DNA of 64,000 nucleotides, from contig NZ_AP024585.1 of assembly GCF_018323885.1 (NCBI RefSeq), positions 2,480,001 through 2,544,000 of the forward strand. Reading direction: 5' to 3'. The notes under the pieces are model-generated. The model was given only the letters and a program-made list of their open reading frames with translations, had not been told where the DNA came from and did no database searches. Made by a program: the position numbers and the translations under genes. The stretch's first letter is position 1, and the number at the start of each line of letters is the position of its first letter. The stretch is from Citrobacter amalonaticus. Lineage in GTDB: Bacteria; Pseudomonadota; Gammaproteobacteria; Enterobacterales; Enterobacteriaceae. Shown here one piece after another: positions 30,227 to 39,890 of this stretch.

Positions 30227-30316
30227 TCGTAAATAATCTACGGTTGTCCGGCTCGATATAATAATACGATTATTTTTTTCTGGTCTGCACTACACAGTTT
30301 ATTTAGCAGTAACAAT

Positions 30317-30347
30317 AAAAGCCACGATATTTATATCGTGGCTTTTT
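30317..30347. terminator. Bidirectional terminator between osmB and yciH
   Basis: AAAAGCCACGATAT (30317-30330) pairs with ATATCGTGGCTTTT (30333-30346), with A- and T-runs on each side, so it can end both converging transcripts. Confidence 0.92.
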
Positions 30348-30349
30348 CG

Positions 30350-30676
30350 TTAACCACCTGCCAGTTTCACTTTCAGGCCGCGAGCTTCCAGTAGCGACTT
30401 AATTAAATCGCGCTTATCACCCTGAATTTCAATTACGCCATCTTTGACTGCTCCACCGCAGCCACATTTTTTCTTCAGTTCCGCAGCCAGTTTGCTGAGT
30501 TCGCCGTCATCCAGATCAATACCAGTAATCAGGCACACGCCTTTCCCCTTGCGCCCGCTGGTCTGGCGCTGGATACGGACAATCCCGTCGCCCTTCGGAC
30601 GTTCGGGCGCGGCTTTAGGTTCATCAATCCGCCCACTCTCCGTCGAATAAACCAGACGGCTGTTGGAATCGCTCAT
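30350..30676 (-). CDS. yciH: SUI1/eIF1-like translation factor YciH
   Basis: A 108-residue protein with the SUI1 fold (GRKGKGVCLITGIDLDDGELSKLAAELKKKCGCGGAVKDGVIEIQGD). Homologues of eukaryotic eIF1; in E. coli YciH can influence initiation fidelity. It shares one base with the pyrF stop (TAATG), so it is coupled to pyrF. Confidence 0.95.
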   Translation of the reverse strand: MSDSNSRLVYSTESGRIDEPKAAPERPKGDGIVRIQRQTSGRKGKGVCLITGIDLDDGELSKLAAELKKKCGCGGAVKDGVIEIQGDKRDLIKSLLEARGLKVKLAGG

Positions 30677-31413
30677 TACGCCTCCCGCTTCAATGACGCA
30701 TTGATGGCCTTCAGCGTCTGCGCCGGATCGTCAGACTGCGTCACCGGACGGCCAATGACCATATAATCAACACCCGCCGCCAGTGCCTGTTCAGGGGTCA
30801 TAATCCGCCGCTGATCGCCAGCGGCGCTCCCCTGCGGTCGGATACCCGGGGTAACCAGTTTGAAATCGCGACCAAATGCCTGCTTAAAGCGCACCGCTTC
30901 CTGAGCTGAACAGACCACGCCATCCAGACCACATTTTTGCGTCAATGCCGCCAGGCGCTCGGCGTGCTCCGCCGGTGACAGTGTCACGCCGATATCCGCC
31001 AGATCGCTGGCTTCCATACTGGTCAACACGGTGACCGCGATTAACAGCGGCGCATCTTTACCAAACGGCACCAGCGCTTCACGGGCGGCGGTCATCATTC
31101 TCGCCCCACCCGACGCATGGACGTTGACCATCCAGACGCCAAGATCCGCTGCAGCAGCCACCGCATGAGCGGCGGTATTTGGGATATCATGGAATTTCAG
31201 ATCCAGAAAGATATCAAAGCCACGCTGCTGGAGATCGCGTACCAGTTGAGGTCCGAACAGCGTGAACATCTCTTTGCCAACTTTCAGACGACAGTCGCGC
31301 GGGTCGATTCGATCGACAAACGCCAGGGCGCTATCACGGTTATTATAATCGAGAGCAACGACGACGGGAGAATCGGTAGCAGCGCGGGGAGAAGATGAAG
31401 CAGTTAACGTCAT
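30676..31413 (-). CDS. pyrF: Orotidine 5'-phosphate decarboxylase
   Basis: A 245-residue TIM-barrel enzyme converting OMP to UMP, the last step of de novo pyrimidine synthesis. The catalytic tetrad is visible: Lys44, then Asp71, Lys73 and Asp76 in DLKFHDIP. The phosphate-binding end is [14 protein letters not shown] and [10 protein letters not shown]. Upstream, 176 bp separate it from lapB, and yciH follows in the same transcript. Confidence 0.98.
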   Translation of the reverse strand: MTLTASSSPRAATDSPVVVALDYNNRDSALAFVDRIDPRDCRLKVGKEMFTLFGPQLVRDLQQRGFDIFLDLKFHDIPNTAAHAVAAAADLGVWMVNVHASGGARMMTAAREALVPFGKDAPLLIAVTVLTSMEASDLADIGVTLSPAEHAERLAALTQKCGLDGVVCSAQEAVRFKQAFGRDFKLVTPGIRPQGSAAGDQRRIMTPEQALAAGVDYMVIGRPVTQSDDPAQTLKAINASLKREA

Positions 31414-31589
31414 AACCAGGCCTTCTTGCTAAGGGGGCAAATGGGTAAACGGCGTGCATTCTACCTGTCAGGCGCAAAAATTAACAGACGCGATTACACC
31501 ACTGCCAGGCGATGTGGCGCCGATGCCAACGTGAGGAAGTGGACTAAACTATGAGTATGTTGTAACTAAAGCGGAATTTTTTTTAAAAA

Positions 31590-32759
31590 TTACAATCCAT
31601 CAAGTCCACGAATTGGCTTAATCGTTGACCAGGCGCGGCAGGATGGACAGTGCCAGTACAGGGTATACGCGGTAAAACCGCATTTAGAGCAGCGGTAGCG
31701 CGGCTTGCTACGCACCTGCTCGCCCACCATATCACGCAGCACCATCAGGCTCTCTTTTGCACGACCCTCTTCGGCTTCGTTAAGGTGATAATCCATCAGC
31801 TTATGGAATACGCGCATCGTCGGATGACGCTGGAGCTGACGGGTAATATACACCTGCGCGGTCTCCGTCCCTTCGCGCGCTTCGAGAATATCGGCCAGCA
31901 TCAGTTCTGCGGCCGCGCCGGTATTTTCTTCTACCGCACGGCGCAGGAATTCCGCCCATTCATCATTTTTACCTAGCTGTTGATAGCAGGTCTGGAGCAT
32001 TTCCAGCGTTTCGCTGACCAGTTCTTTATCCTGGGAAATCACCCGCTGGAGACATTCAACGGCCTTCGCGTAATCGCCCTTCGCCATCCAGACGCGGCCC
32101 ATCATGATAGAAACCCTGGCGCTATTTTTATCCGCCGCTGCCCCTTTTTTCAGCAGCGCCATGGCGCGATCCATATCGTCGCTGCCCATCTGTTGCAACG
32201 CCAGTTCGCAGTAAAAATGGGCGATTTCGATACGCTGTTTATCTTTACCAAGTTTGACCAGTCGCTCGGCAACCTCAATGGCCTTCTGCCAGTCACTGGT
32301 CGCCTGATAGATCTGCAACAGTTGCTGCAACGCACCTACGCGAAATTCCGTTTCATCAGTAAGCTGATTAAACATATCCTCCGCCCGGTCATACAGCCCG
32401 GCGGCCATGTAATCACGGCCTAACTGCTGAACCGCCAGCAGCCGCTGTTCATAGGTCAGCGAGGCGCTTTCCATGAGAGTCTGGTGAATACGGATGGCGC
32501 GGTCGACTTCGCCGCGAGAGCGGAACAGGTTTCCGAGGGTGAGATGAGCCTCAACGGTGCCGGTATCCTCTTTCAACATATCGAGGAACAGATCCACCGC
32601 TTTATCTTGTTGGTTGCTCAGGAGGAAGTTAACCCCCGCGACGTAATCGCGGGACAGGCGGTTAGCTTCATCCTGTTTTGTTTGTTGCGCACTTCTGCGA
32701 CCCATATACCAGCCATAGGCGGCAGCAACAGGTAAAAGCAGAAACAACAACTCCAGCAT
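31590..32759 (-). CDS. lapB: LPS assembly protein B (TPR and rubredoxin-like domains)
   Basis: A 389-residue inner-membrane protein. One N-terminal membrane helix (LLFLLLPVAAAYGWYMG), then a series of TPR helices (about 35-350), then a C-terminal metal site with two CxxC pairs (CSKCGFTAYTLYWHCPSC). LapB adapts LpxC to the FtsH protease and so sets LPS levels. It is 6 bp downstream of lapA. Confidence 0.97.
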   Translation of the reverse strand: MLELLFLLLPVAAAYGWYMGRRSAQQTKQDEANRLSRDYVAGVNFLLSNQQDKAVDLFLDMLKEDTGTVEAHLTLGNLFRSRGEVDRAIRIHQTLMESASLTYEQRLLAVQQLGRDYMAAGLYDRAEDMFNQLTDETEFRVGALQQLLQIYQATSDWQKAIEVAERLVKLGKDKQRIEIAHFYCELALQQMGSDDMDRAMALLKKGAAADKNSARVSIMMGRVWMAKGDYAKAVECLQRVISQDKELVSETLEMLQTCYQQLGKNDEWAEFLRRAVEENTGAAAELMLADILEAREGTETAQVYITRQLQRHPTMRVFHKLMDYHLNEAEEGRAKESLMVLRDMVGEQVRSKPRYRCSKCGFTAYTLYWHCPSCRAWSTIKPIRGLDGL

Positions 32760-32765
32760 AAACGA

Positions 32766-33074
32766 TTATTCCTTCGCGACCGACGTACCAGACGTCACCA
32801 CAACGTCTGTCGCAGGCGAGAGTTGGTTTTCCAGTCGTTTAATTTTACGTTCAGCACGCACCAGAGAAACACGAACCCGCAGCCAGAAAAGACCGCAGAT
32901 CAACCAACCAATGGCGAAACCCGCAGCGAACAAAACGGCCAACAAGGTTGAGATACGATACTCGCCCTGAGCCAACAGGTAATTAAAGGTCACCTGTTGA
33001 TCGTTCTGCGCACCCAATGTTACCGAGATAACAAATATCGCCAACACCAGTAAGAAAATGAGTAAATATTTCAC
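32766..33074 (-). CDS. lapA: LPS assembly protein A (DUF1049)
   Basis: A 102-residue inner-membrane protein with two membrane segments (LLIFLLVLAIFVISVTLGA and LAVLFAAGFAIGWLICGLFW) and a cytoplasmic basic coiled coil (VRAERKIKRLENQLS). Partner of LapB in LPS homeostasis and co-transcribed with it. Confidence 0.96.
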   Translation of the reverse strand: MKYLLIFLLVLAIFVISVTLGAQNDQQVTFNYLLAQGEYRISTLLAVLFAAGFAIGWLICGLFWLRVRVSLVRAERKIKRLENQLSPATDVVVTSGTSVAKE

Positions 33075-33224
33075 ATTACTTCCCGTTATGTGGTTTAAGC
33101 GAATAAATCGTGTTCAACTTACCGCATTTAGCCTTTTAAATTACCATTTTCACGGCGTGTGCGAAATGGGAAAGCAGTCAGCTATTGGATGATTTAAGGG
33201 TAAACCAGTCAAAATCAACCCTGG

Positions 33225-33989
33225 TCAGCGGTTTTGCTCACGTTCAGCAATCTCCTGCCTTTCTTCTGGCGGCGGCGTCAAAGGCCCGCAGAACCGCTGT
33301 GCAAGCCAGGTCGCCAGCGTCACCAGCGCCCATGAAATCAGCGTCGCGACCACCAGATCGCGCGGCCAGTGCATACCGAGCAGCAAACGACTGCCCATCA
33401 CGCCCGTCGCCCACACCAGTAAAATGGCAATCGTCACCGTCCGGCGTCGCGGCCACAATAAGCCGACAGCGAGCAGCGCCCAGCTTGCCGCAAACATCGT
33501 GTGACCTGACGGAAACGCAAACCCGGTCTCTTTTTGCCAGTGTTGGCGTAAAAAGTGTGGAATAGCCTGCTGGGTGGTAAGTTGCTCCTTCACCAGGTCG
33601 CTGCGATCCTTACGTTTTAAAGTGTAGAACTCATCAACCGGAATATGATGCGTTTTTTCCAGCCATATCACGAAAGGACGCGGTTCCTGTACCCGCTCTT
33701 TCACCCACGACTTGACGCCCTGACCTAGCAGGATTGCCCCCGCCAGAATAGTAAAAAGCATTACCGCCGCTTTAAGACGAAAGCGCAAACACCAGAAGAA
33801 CCAGCCACAGAGAATAACATGTGTGATGATACCCCACGGCTGAGTGACCGTTTCGGTTATCCAGTACATCGCTTTTAGCCATCCGGTATCCTGCCCCGGT
33901 TGCCAGCTCCAGCCGGACACCCACACGGTAACGGGCATAATCAACAACAATCCCGCGCCAGCCGCAGTACGCTTTGCAATCGACAGCAT
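33225..33989 (-). CDS. pgpB: Phosphatidylglycerophosphatase B / undecaprenyl pyrophosphate phosphatase
   Basis: A 254-residue integral-membrane PAP2 phosphatase, the E. coli length when started at MLSIAKRTA (GAGG 6 nt ahead; a GTG two codons upstream is in frame). The three catalytic motifs are KERVQEPRP, FPSGHT and SRLLLGMHWPRD. It dephosphorylates PGP, phosphatidate and undecaprenyl pyrophosphate, active site facing the periplasm. Its downstream neighbour lapA is 150 bp away. Confidence 0.96.
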   Translation of the reverse strand: MLSIAKRTAAGAGLLLIMPVTVWVSGWSWQPGQDTGWLKAMYWITETVTQPWGIITHVILCGWFFWCLRFRLKAAVMLFTILAGAILLGQGVKSWVKERVQEPRPFVIWLEKTHHIPVDEFYTLKRKDRSDLVKEQLTTQQAIPHFLRQHWQKETGFAFPSGHTMFAASWALLAVGLLWPRRRTVTIAILLVWATGVMGSRLLLGMHWPRDLVVATLISWALVTLATWLAQRFCGPLTPPPEERQEIAEREQNR

Positions 33990-34185
33990 GAACACCTCTT
34001 TAACGGATAAGTGTCACAATCATAACCGAAAAATCCCCTGTTCGGGGAAATTGACAGATTTGTGCCATTCGCAGGATGATTGCGCGGCGGCGATTAGGTG
34101 AAGTCCGTCGCCTTATGGCAAAATAAGAAGATAAGCCAACAGGCAACGGCACAACATCGCGTGCCGGCATTATCTGGAGAAACAC

Positions 34186-34776
34186 ATGCAGCTTAAACGA
34201 GTGGCAGAAGCCAAACTGCCAACCCCATGGGGCGATTTCCTGATGGTGGGATTTGAAGAACTGGCAACCGGACACGATCACGTCGCGTTAGTATATGGTG
34301 ATATTTCAGGTCAGACGCCGGTTCTGGCCCGTGTCCATTCAGAATGTCTGACGGGCGATGCCTTGTTCAGCCTGCGCTGCGACTGTGGTTTTCAACTGGA
34401 AGCCGCCCTGACGCATATTGCGGAAGAAGGACGCGGTATTCTGCTTTATCATCGTCAGGAAGGACGTAACATCGGCCTGCTCAATAAGATTCGCGCCTAC
34501 GCGTTGCAGGACCAGGGCTACGACACCGTAGAGGCCAATCACCAGTTAGGGTTTGCCGCGGATGAGCGCGATTTCACCCTCTGCGCGGATATGTTCAAGC
34601 TGCTGGGCGTTGACGAAGTACGTCTGCTCACCAATAACCCGAAGAAAGTTGAGATTCTCACTGAAGCAGGGATCAATATCGTGGAGCGGGTCCCGCTTAT
34701 TGTGGGCCGTAATCCCAATAATGAACATTATCTGGATACCAAAGCGGCCAAGATGGGTCACTTGTTGAGTAAGTAA
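34186..34776 (+). CDS. ribA: GTP cyclohydrolase II
   Basis: A 196-residue enzyme for the first step of riboflavin synthesis. The zinc ligands are Cys54, Cys65 and Cys67 ([16 protein letters not shown]), and RQEGRNIGL follows in the GTP site. The 196-bp divergent gap to pgpB has a TTGACA at 34051-34056 without a convincing -10, and no FMN riboswitch. SoxS control is known in E. coli but I did not identify its site. Confidence 0.98.
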   Translation: MQLKRVAEAKLPTPWGDFLMVGFEELATGHDHVALVYGDISGQTPVLARVHSECLTGDALFSLRCDCGFQLEAALTHIAEEGRGILLYHRQEGRNIGLLNKIRAYALQDQGYDTVEANHQLGFAADERDFTLCADMFKLLGVDEVRLLTNNPKKVEILTEAGINIVERVPLIVGRNPNNEHYLDTKAAKMGHLLSK

Positions 34777-34786
34777 GCCATGCGTT

Positions 34787-34821
34787 AAAAAAAGCCTGCA
34801 TCGTGTCATGCAGGCTTTTTT
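34787..34821. terminator. Bidirectional terminator between ribA and acnA
   Basis: AGCCTGCAT (34793-34801) pairs with ATGCAGGCT (34808-34816) around a 6-nt loop, flanked by six A on the left and five T on the right. Confidence 0.93.
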
Positions 34822-34826
34822 ACGAC

Positions 34827-37502
34827 TTACTTCAGCATGTTACGAATCACGTAATGTAAAATGCCATCGTTCTGGTAGTAAGTTAACTCGGTCGCGGTAT
34901 CGATGCGGCAACGGCACTGCACCACCTCTTTGTTCCCGTCGGTCCGGGTTAACGTCACCGGCACCGTCGCGCCAGGTTTCAGTTGTTGCAGATCGGCAAT
35001 ATCGATAGTCTCTTCCCCGGTTAGCCCCAGCGTTTTGCGCGTAACACCCTGTGGGAACTCCAGAGGCAGGATCCCCATCCCAATCAGGTTGGAGCGGTGG
35101 ATACGTTCGAACGACTCCGCAATGACGACGCGAATTCCCAGCAATCGCGGCCCTTTCGCCGCCCAGTCACGACTGGAACCCGACCCATATTCTTTACCAG
35201 CAATCACCGCCAGCGGGATGTTCTCCTGCTGATACTGCATAGCCGCATCATAGATAGACAACACCTCGGTGCCAGGCAGATGTCGCGTCATTCCGCCTTC
35301 CACACCCGGCACCATTTCGTTGCGAATACGGATGTTAGCGAAGGTCCCGCGCATCATCACTTCGTGGTTACCGCGTCGCGAACCGTAGGAGTTGAAGTCT
35401 TTGCGCTCCACGCCGTGGTTTTGCAGATACCGCCCTGCAGGACTATCAGCTTTAATACTCCCGGCCGGAGAAATGTGGTCAGTGGTCACCGAATCCCCCA
35501 ACATCGCCAGAATGCGCGCGCCGTGAATATCGGTCACCGGTGCTGGCTGCGCCAGCATCTCGTCAAAGAACGGCGACAGGCGAATGTAGGTCGAGTCATT
35601 TTGCCAGCCGTAAGTGTCTGAGCGGTCAACATTGATTGCTTTCCACTCAGGCGTCCCTTCGAACACTTCCGCATATTCTTTGCGGAACATTTCTGAAGAG
35701 ACCAGATCGACGGCGCGGGCAATTTCCTGCGCCGACGGCCAGATATCTTTCAGATAGACCGGCTCGCCTTTGCGATCGTGGCCAAGCGGATCTTTCTCCA
35801 GGTTGATGTTCATATTGCCCGCGAGCGCGTAGGCAACGACAAGCGGCGGTGACGCCAGCCAGTTGGTTTTCACCAGCGGGTGAATACGACCTTCAAAGTT
35901 ACGGTTGCCTGACAGCACCGCGCCTACGGTCAGATCGCCCTTCTTAATCGCGGTTTCGATAGGCTCCGGCAGCGGTCCAGAGTTACCTATACAGGTCGTA
36001 CAGCCATATCCCACCAGGTTAAAGCCCAGTTCATCAAGATACGGTGTCAGTTTCGCCTTTGCCAGATAATCTGACACCACTTTCGACCCTGGCGCCAGCG
36101 ACGCTTTCACCCACGGCTGACGCTTCAGTCCCAGCGTAACGGCTTTTTTCGCCAGCAAACCCGCCGCCATTAGCACGCTGGGGTTAGAGGTGTTGGTACA
36201 GGAGGTAATGGCCGAGATGACCACCGCACCGTCAGGAAGCTGATATGACTGTCCGTTTAGCACATACTCTACTGGCCGACGGTCTTTCTGCGCAGTGTTC
36301 AGTTCCAGTTCGCTGCTGGCAGCAAAGGCTTTCGGCACATCGCCGAGTGCGACGCGATCCTGCGGACGTTTCGGTCCGGCGAGGCTTGCCTCGACATCAT
36401 TCATATCCAGTGCCAGGGTACTGGTGAAGATCGGTTCATCACCGGTGTTGCGCCACATCCCCTGCGCCTTCGCGTATTTCTCCACCAGTTCGATTTGGTC
36501 TTCACTGCGTCCGCTCAACCGCATATAGTCCAGCGTCACGCCGTCGATCGGAAAGAAACCACAGGTCGCACCATATTCCGGCGACATATTGGCAATGGTG
36601 GCCCGGTCAGCCAGCGGTAAGGAATCCAGCCCGTCGCCATAAAATTCGACAAATTTGCCGACTACACCGTGCTTACGCAGCATCTGGGTGACGGTTAACA
36701 CGAGATCCGTTGCAGTGATCCCCTCACGCAGTTTTCCGGTCAGTTTGAAACCCACCACATCCGGGATCAACATTGAGACAGGTTGCCCCAACATTGCCGC
36801 TTCAGCCTCGATACCACCCACGCCCCAGCCCAGAACACCCAGACCGTTAATCATGGTGGTGTGTGAATCTGTGCCGACCAGCGTGTCCGGATAAGCCACC
36901 CATTCACCGTCCTGCAATTCGCTCCACACCGCTTTGCCAAGATATTCCAGGTTAACCTGGTGGCAAATACCGGTTCCCGGCGGCACGACGCTGAAGCGAC
37001 TGAAGGCCTGTTGGCCCCATTTCAGAAACACATAGCGCTCATGGTTACGTTCCATTTCAAGGCGCACGTTCTCTTCGAATGCATCGTCATCGCCAAAATG
37101 GTCAACGGTGACGGAGTGGTCGATCACCAGATCCACTGGCGAGAGAGGATTCACTTTCGCCGTATCGCCGCCCAGGCGTTTTACCGCTTCGCGCATTGCG
37201 GCGAGGTCCACCACCGCCGGGACGCCGGTAAAGTCCTGCATCAGTACGCGTGCTGGACGGTAGGCAATTTCGCGATCGGCATGGGCATTTTTTAGCCACC
37301 CTGCCAGCGCCTGGATATCGTCCTGGGTAACCGAATCGCCGTCCTGCCAGCGCAGCAGGTTTTCCAGTAAGACTTTCAGTGATTTGGGCAGACGGGTGAG
37401 ATCGCCCAAAGATTTCGCAGCCAGCGGCAGACTGTAATAGTGGTAGGTTTTGTCTTTGGCCTGCAGTGTGTCCTTACTGGCTTCTCGTAGGGTTGACGAC
37501 AT
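34827..37502 (-). CDS. acnA: Aconitate hydratase A
   Basis: An 891-residue cytoplasmic [4Fe-4S] enzyme (same length as E. coli AcnA) interconverting citrate and isocitrate. The cluster cysteines lie in SCTNTSNP (near 435) and [14 protein letters not shown] (near 501 and 504); the C-terminal swivel domain has [13 protein letters not shown] and [17 protein letters not shown]. AcnA is the stress and stationary-phase form. The start has GGAGGAGC ahead. Upstream lie a terminator, a REP pair and ymiC. Confidence 0.98.
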   Translation of the reverse strand: MSSTLREASKDTLQAKDKTYHYYSLPLAAKSLGDLTRLPKSLKVLLENLLRWQDGDSVTQDDIQALAGWLKNAHADREIAYRPARVLMQDFTGVPAVVDLAAMREAVKRLGGDTAKVNPLSPVDLVIDHSVTVDHFGDDDAFEENVRLEMERNHERYVFLKWGQQAFSRFSVVPPGTGICHQVNLEYLGKAVWSELQDGEWVAYPDTLVGTDSHTTMINGLGVLGWGVGGIEAEAAMLGQPVSMLIPDVVGFKLTGKLREGITATDLVLTVTQMLRKHGVVGKFVEFYGDGLDSLPLADRATIANMSPEYGATCGFFPIDGVTLDYMRLSGRSEDQIELVEKYAKAQGMWRNTGDEPIFTSTLALDMNDVEASLAGPKRPQDRVALGDVPKAFAASSELELNTAQKDRRPVEYVLNGQSYQLPDGAVVISAITSCTNTSNPSVLMAAGLLAKKAVTLGLKRQPWVKASLAPGSKVVSDYLAKAKLTPYLDELGFNLVGYGCTTCIGNSGPLPEPIETAIKKGDLTVGAVLSGNRNFEGRIHPLVKTNWLASPPLVVAYALAGNMNINLEKDPLGHDRKGEPVYLKDIWPSAQEIARAVDLVSSEMFRKEYAEVFEGTPEWKAINVDRSDTYGWQNDSTYIRLSPFFDEMLAQPAPVTDIHGARILAMLGDSVTTDHISPAGSIKADSPAGRYLQNHGVERKDFNSYGSRRGNHEVMMRGTFANIRIRNEMVPGVEGGMTRHLPGTEVLSIYDAAMQYQQENIPLAVIAGKEYGSGSSRDWAAKGPRLLGIRVVIAESFERIHRSNLIGMGILPLEFPQGVTRKTLGLTGEETIDIADLQQLKPGATVPVTLTRTDGNKEVVQCRCRIDTATELTYYQNDGILHYVIRNMLK

Positions 37503-37670
37503 AGCTCCTCCTTAATGACAGGGTTGCGATGCCCTGATTCTCCTCAGGGTGAATATTAAAGATAACACAAACAGAATGTAACGTTTTGATAACAACCCAA
37601 ATTGATAAAAGAGGAAAAACCGAACGGCGAAGATACAAGTGAGGACGAGCGCGTGTATGAGGGGGAAGAA

Positions 37671-37690
37671 AACCTCGCCGTAGCGAGGTT
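37671..37690 (-). terminator. Terminator upstream of acnA
   Basis: AACCTCGC (37671-37678) pairs with GCGAGGTT (37683-37690) around a 4-nt loop. Read on the minus strand the stem is followed by TTCTTCCCCC. It would end transcripts arriving from yciX/ymiC before the acnA promoter. Confidence 0.7.
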
Positions 37691-37724
37691 TCAGATTGCT
37701 GGCAACCTGTAGATTTGTGTTTAT

Positions 37725-37824
37725 GCCGGGTGGCGGCTAAGGCTTACCTGTTCTACAGACTTTTCGATATCAATGTGTTGCTCAGGCCACATATGAGCCT
37801 GCTAAGCGTAGCGCCATCAGGCGG
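37725..37824. repeat. REP pair (BIME-like element)
   Basis: GCCGGGTGGCGGCTAAGGCT (from 37725) and an inverted copy whose minus strand reads GCCTGATGGCGCTACGCTTA (37797-37824 region) match the enteric REP consensus, with about 48 bp between. Located in the ymiC-acnA gap, a usual setting for such elements. Confidence 0.8.
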
Positions 37825-37835
37825 AAGGGTTGAGA

Positions 37836-37931
37836 TTAATTCATCACGATCCAGAGCAGTTCAGCCCAAAAGAGCAGCGAGACGGAAAATGCACCCATCC
37901 AGGACCAGTATTTCATATTTGCAGACATCAT
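37836..37931 (-). CDS. ymiC: Small membrane protein YmiC
   Basis: A 31-residue protein, MMSANMKYWSWMGAFSVSLL then FWAELLWIVMN, resembling the 31-residue E. coli YmiC as I recall it. It is a single hydrophobic helix flanked by Trp and Tyr, so probably an inner-membrane peptide. Function unknown. Two adjacent ATGs are possible; the ribosome site is weak. It sits between yciX and the acnA terminator, as in E. coli. Confidence 0.8.
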   Translation of the reverse strand: MMSANMKYWSWMGAFSVSLLFWAELLWIVMN

Positions 37932-38060
37932 CAGCTATACCCGTTTTGTTTAATACATTGTGTTGAGACTTTCTCAACGCTTTATTGCTGCGGTGTATAG
38001 GTAAAAGCGCACCGTGATAATTTATCGGTACAAAAGAAACGGTAATAAGAATGGTGACGA

Positions 38061-38234
38061 TTATTGTTTCTGTTGATCGTCTTCGTCGAATAACTCAATA
38101 AACTTTTGCTGTTGCTGAGTCAGCTTCCAGGATTTGGGAACAGTTTTCACGCACGCGCCTTTTTTCGTTTCTCGTACGGTGTCACCAGAGTGACATGTAG
38201 GTAACGACGTCTGTTGTGGGTCGTGAACCTCCAT
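38061..38234 (-). CDS. yciX: Small conserved protein YciX
   Basis: A 57-residue soluble protein starting MEVHDPQQTS and ending in an acidic tail (KFIELFDEDDQQKQ). Two cysteines (CHSGDT, GACVKT). I start it at ATG 38234, two bases after the ymiA stop, with GGGGGTAAAA ahead; a longer frame runs back through ymiA and is not credible. Matches the position of E. coli yciX; function unknown. Confidence 0.75.
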   Translation of the reverse strand: MEVHDPQQTSLPTCHSGDTVRETKKGACVKTVPKSWKLTQQQQKFIELFDEDDQQKQ

Positions 38235-38236
38235 TT

Positions 38237-38377
38237 TTACCCCCAGGCATTCCAGATCAACAGTGCGATCACGACCCAAAACAGCGCTGAGCCCAGGAAA
38301 ACCGCAAGCCAGGCTTTGCGTTTCATCTCAGGGTCCCGACGTGGCTCCTGGTTTTCAGACGGCATTGCTAACCTCAT
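38237..38377 (-). CDS. ymiA: Small membrane protein YmiA
   Basis: A 46-residue protein that I translated directly: MRLAMPSENQEPRRDPEMKR, then a single membrane helix KAWLAVFLGSALFWVV followed by IALLIWNAWG. It is nearly identical to E. coli YmiA as I recall it. Probably an inner-membrane protein with a basic cytoplasmic N-terminus. Function unknown. Two bases separate it from yciX, so the two are likely co-translated; the third member of the set, ymiC, follows 130 bp on. Confidence 0.88.
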   Translation of the reverse strand: MRLAMPSENQEPRRDPEMKRKAWLAVFLGSALFWVVIALLIWNAWG

Positions 38378-38698
38378 ACAATCGGCATCACTTATCATTT
38401 AAGCACCAACAATCGGTACAATTAATCATCAGATGAGACAAATCCTAATGAAACTTTAGTCAAAAATCCAGTGAATTTACGAATCGTTTCCAGTGAATAA
38501 ATCAATCTTTTGATCGAAAATAAATATTTGAAAAGGGAAATTTGCGAGGCGGGGAATAAGACACTACTTTACGGTCGATTATCCATAATCATCATGTGGA
38601 CATTATTATTACGCCAGCCTTAATAAAACCAATGGCGATTTAATTAAAACTTTCGGTATCTCCTGCTAACAAAAGATACCGATCGTTTTCTGTGACGA
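38378..38698. other. Non-coding gap between ymiA and cysB
   Basis: A 321-bp A+T-rich stretch without a credible gene. It holds the cysB terminator hairpin near 38654-38681 and should contain the ymiA promoter near 38380-38480, where no strong -35/-10 pair stands out. Nothing else recognised. Confidence 0.6.
38654..38681 (-). terminator. Probable cysB terminator
   Basis: CGGTATCT (38654-38661) pairs with AGATACCG (38674-38681), an 8-bp stem with a 12-nt loop, 18 bp after the cysB stop on the minus strand, followed by AAAGTTTTAATT. Confidence 0.6.
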
Positions 38699-39688
<990 letters not shown>

Positions 39689-39837
39689 TTAGCGCCATCA
39701 GGTCATCGTTTCAGAGCAGGCAGTGATGCGCTGCTAATACGATTTAATAATAAAAAAGCCGTTAACTATAACCACTATATCATTAATAAACAGGCTGTAT
39801 AGCGGTGAGTAAAAAATAATAAGTCCGCTATAAAAAC

Positions 39838-39863
39838 AAAAAAAAGGGCCGCTTACGCGACCC
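39838..39863 (-). terminator. Intrinsic terminator of topA
   Basis: GGGCCGC (39846-39852) pairs with GCGACCC (39857-39863) around TTAC, one G-U pair. On the minus strand eight T follow the stem, 28 bp after the topA stop. Confidence 0.88.
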
Positions 39864-39890
39864 TCTTCAGCACAACTGCACCGTGGGCGG

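Noticed and set aside
34051..34080. TTGACA upstream of ribA as a promoter, or an FMN riboswitch
   Set aside because: No acceptable -10 at 16-18 bp, and none of the conserved FMN riboswitch segments are visible.
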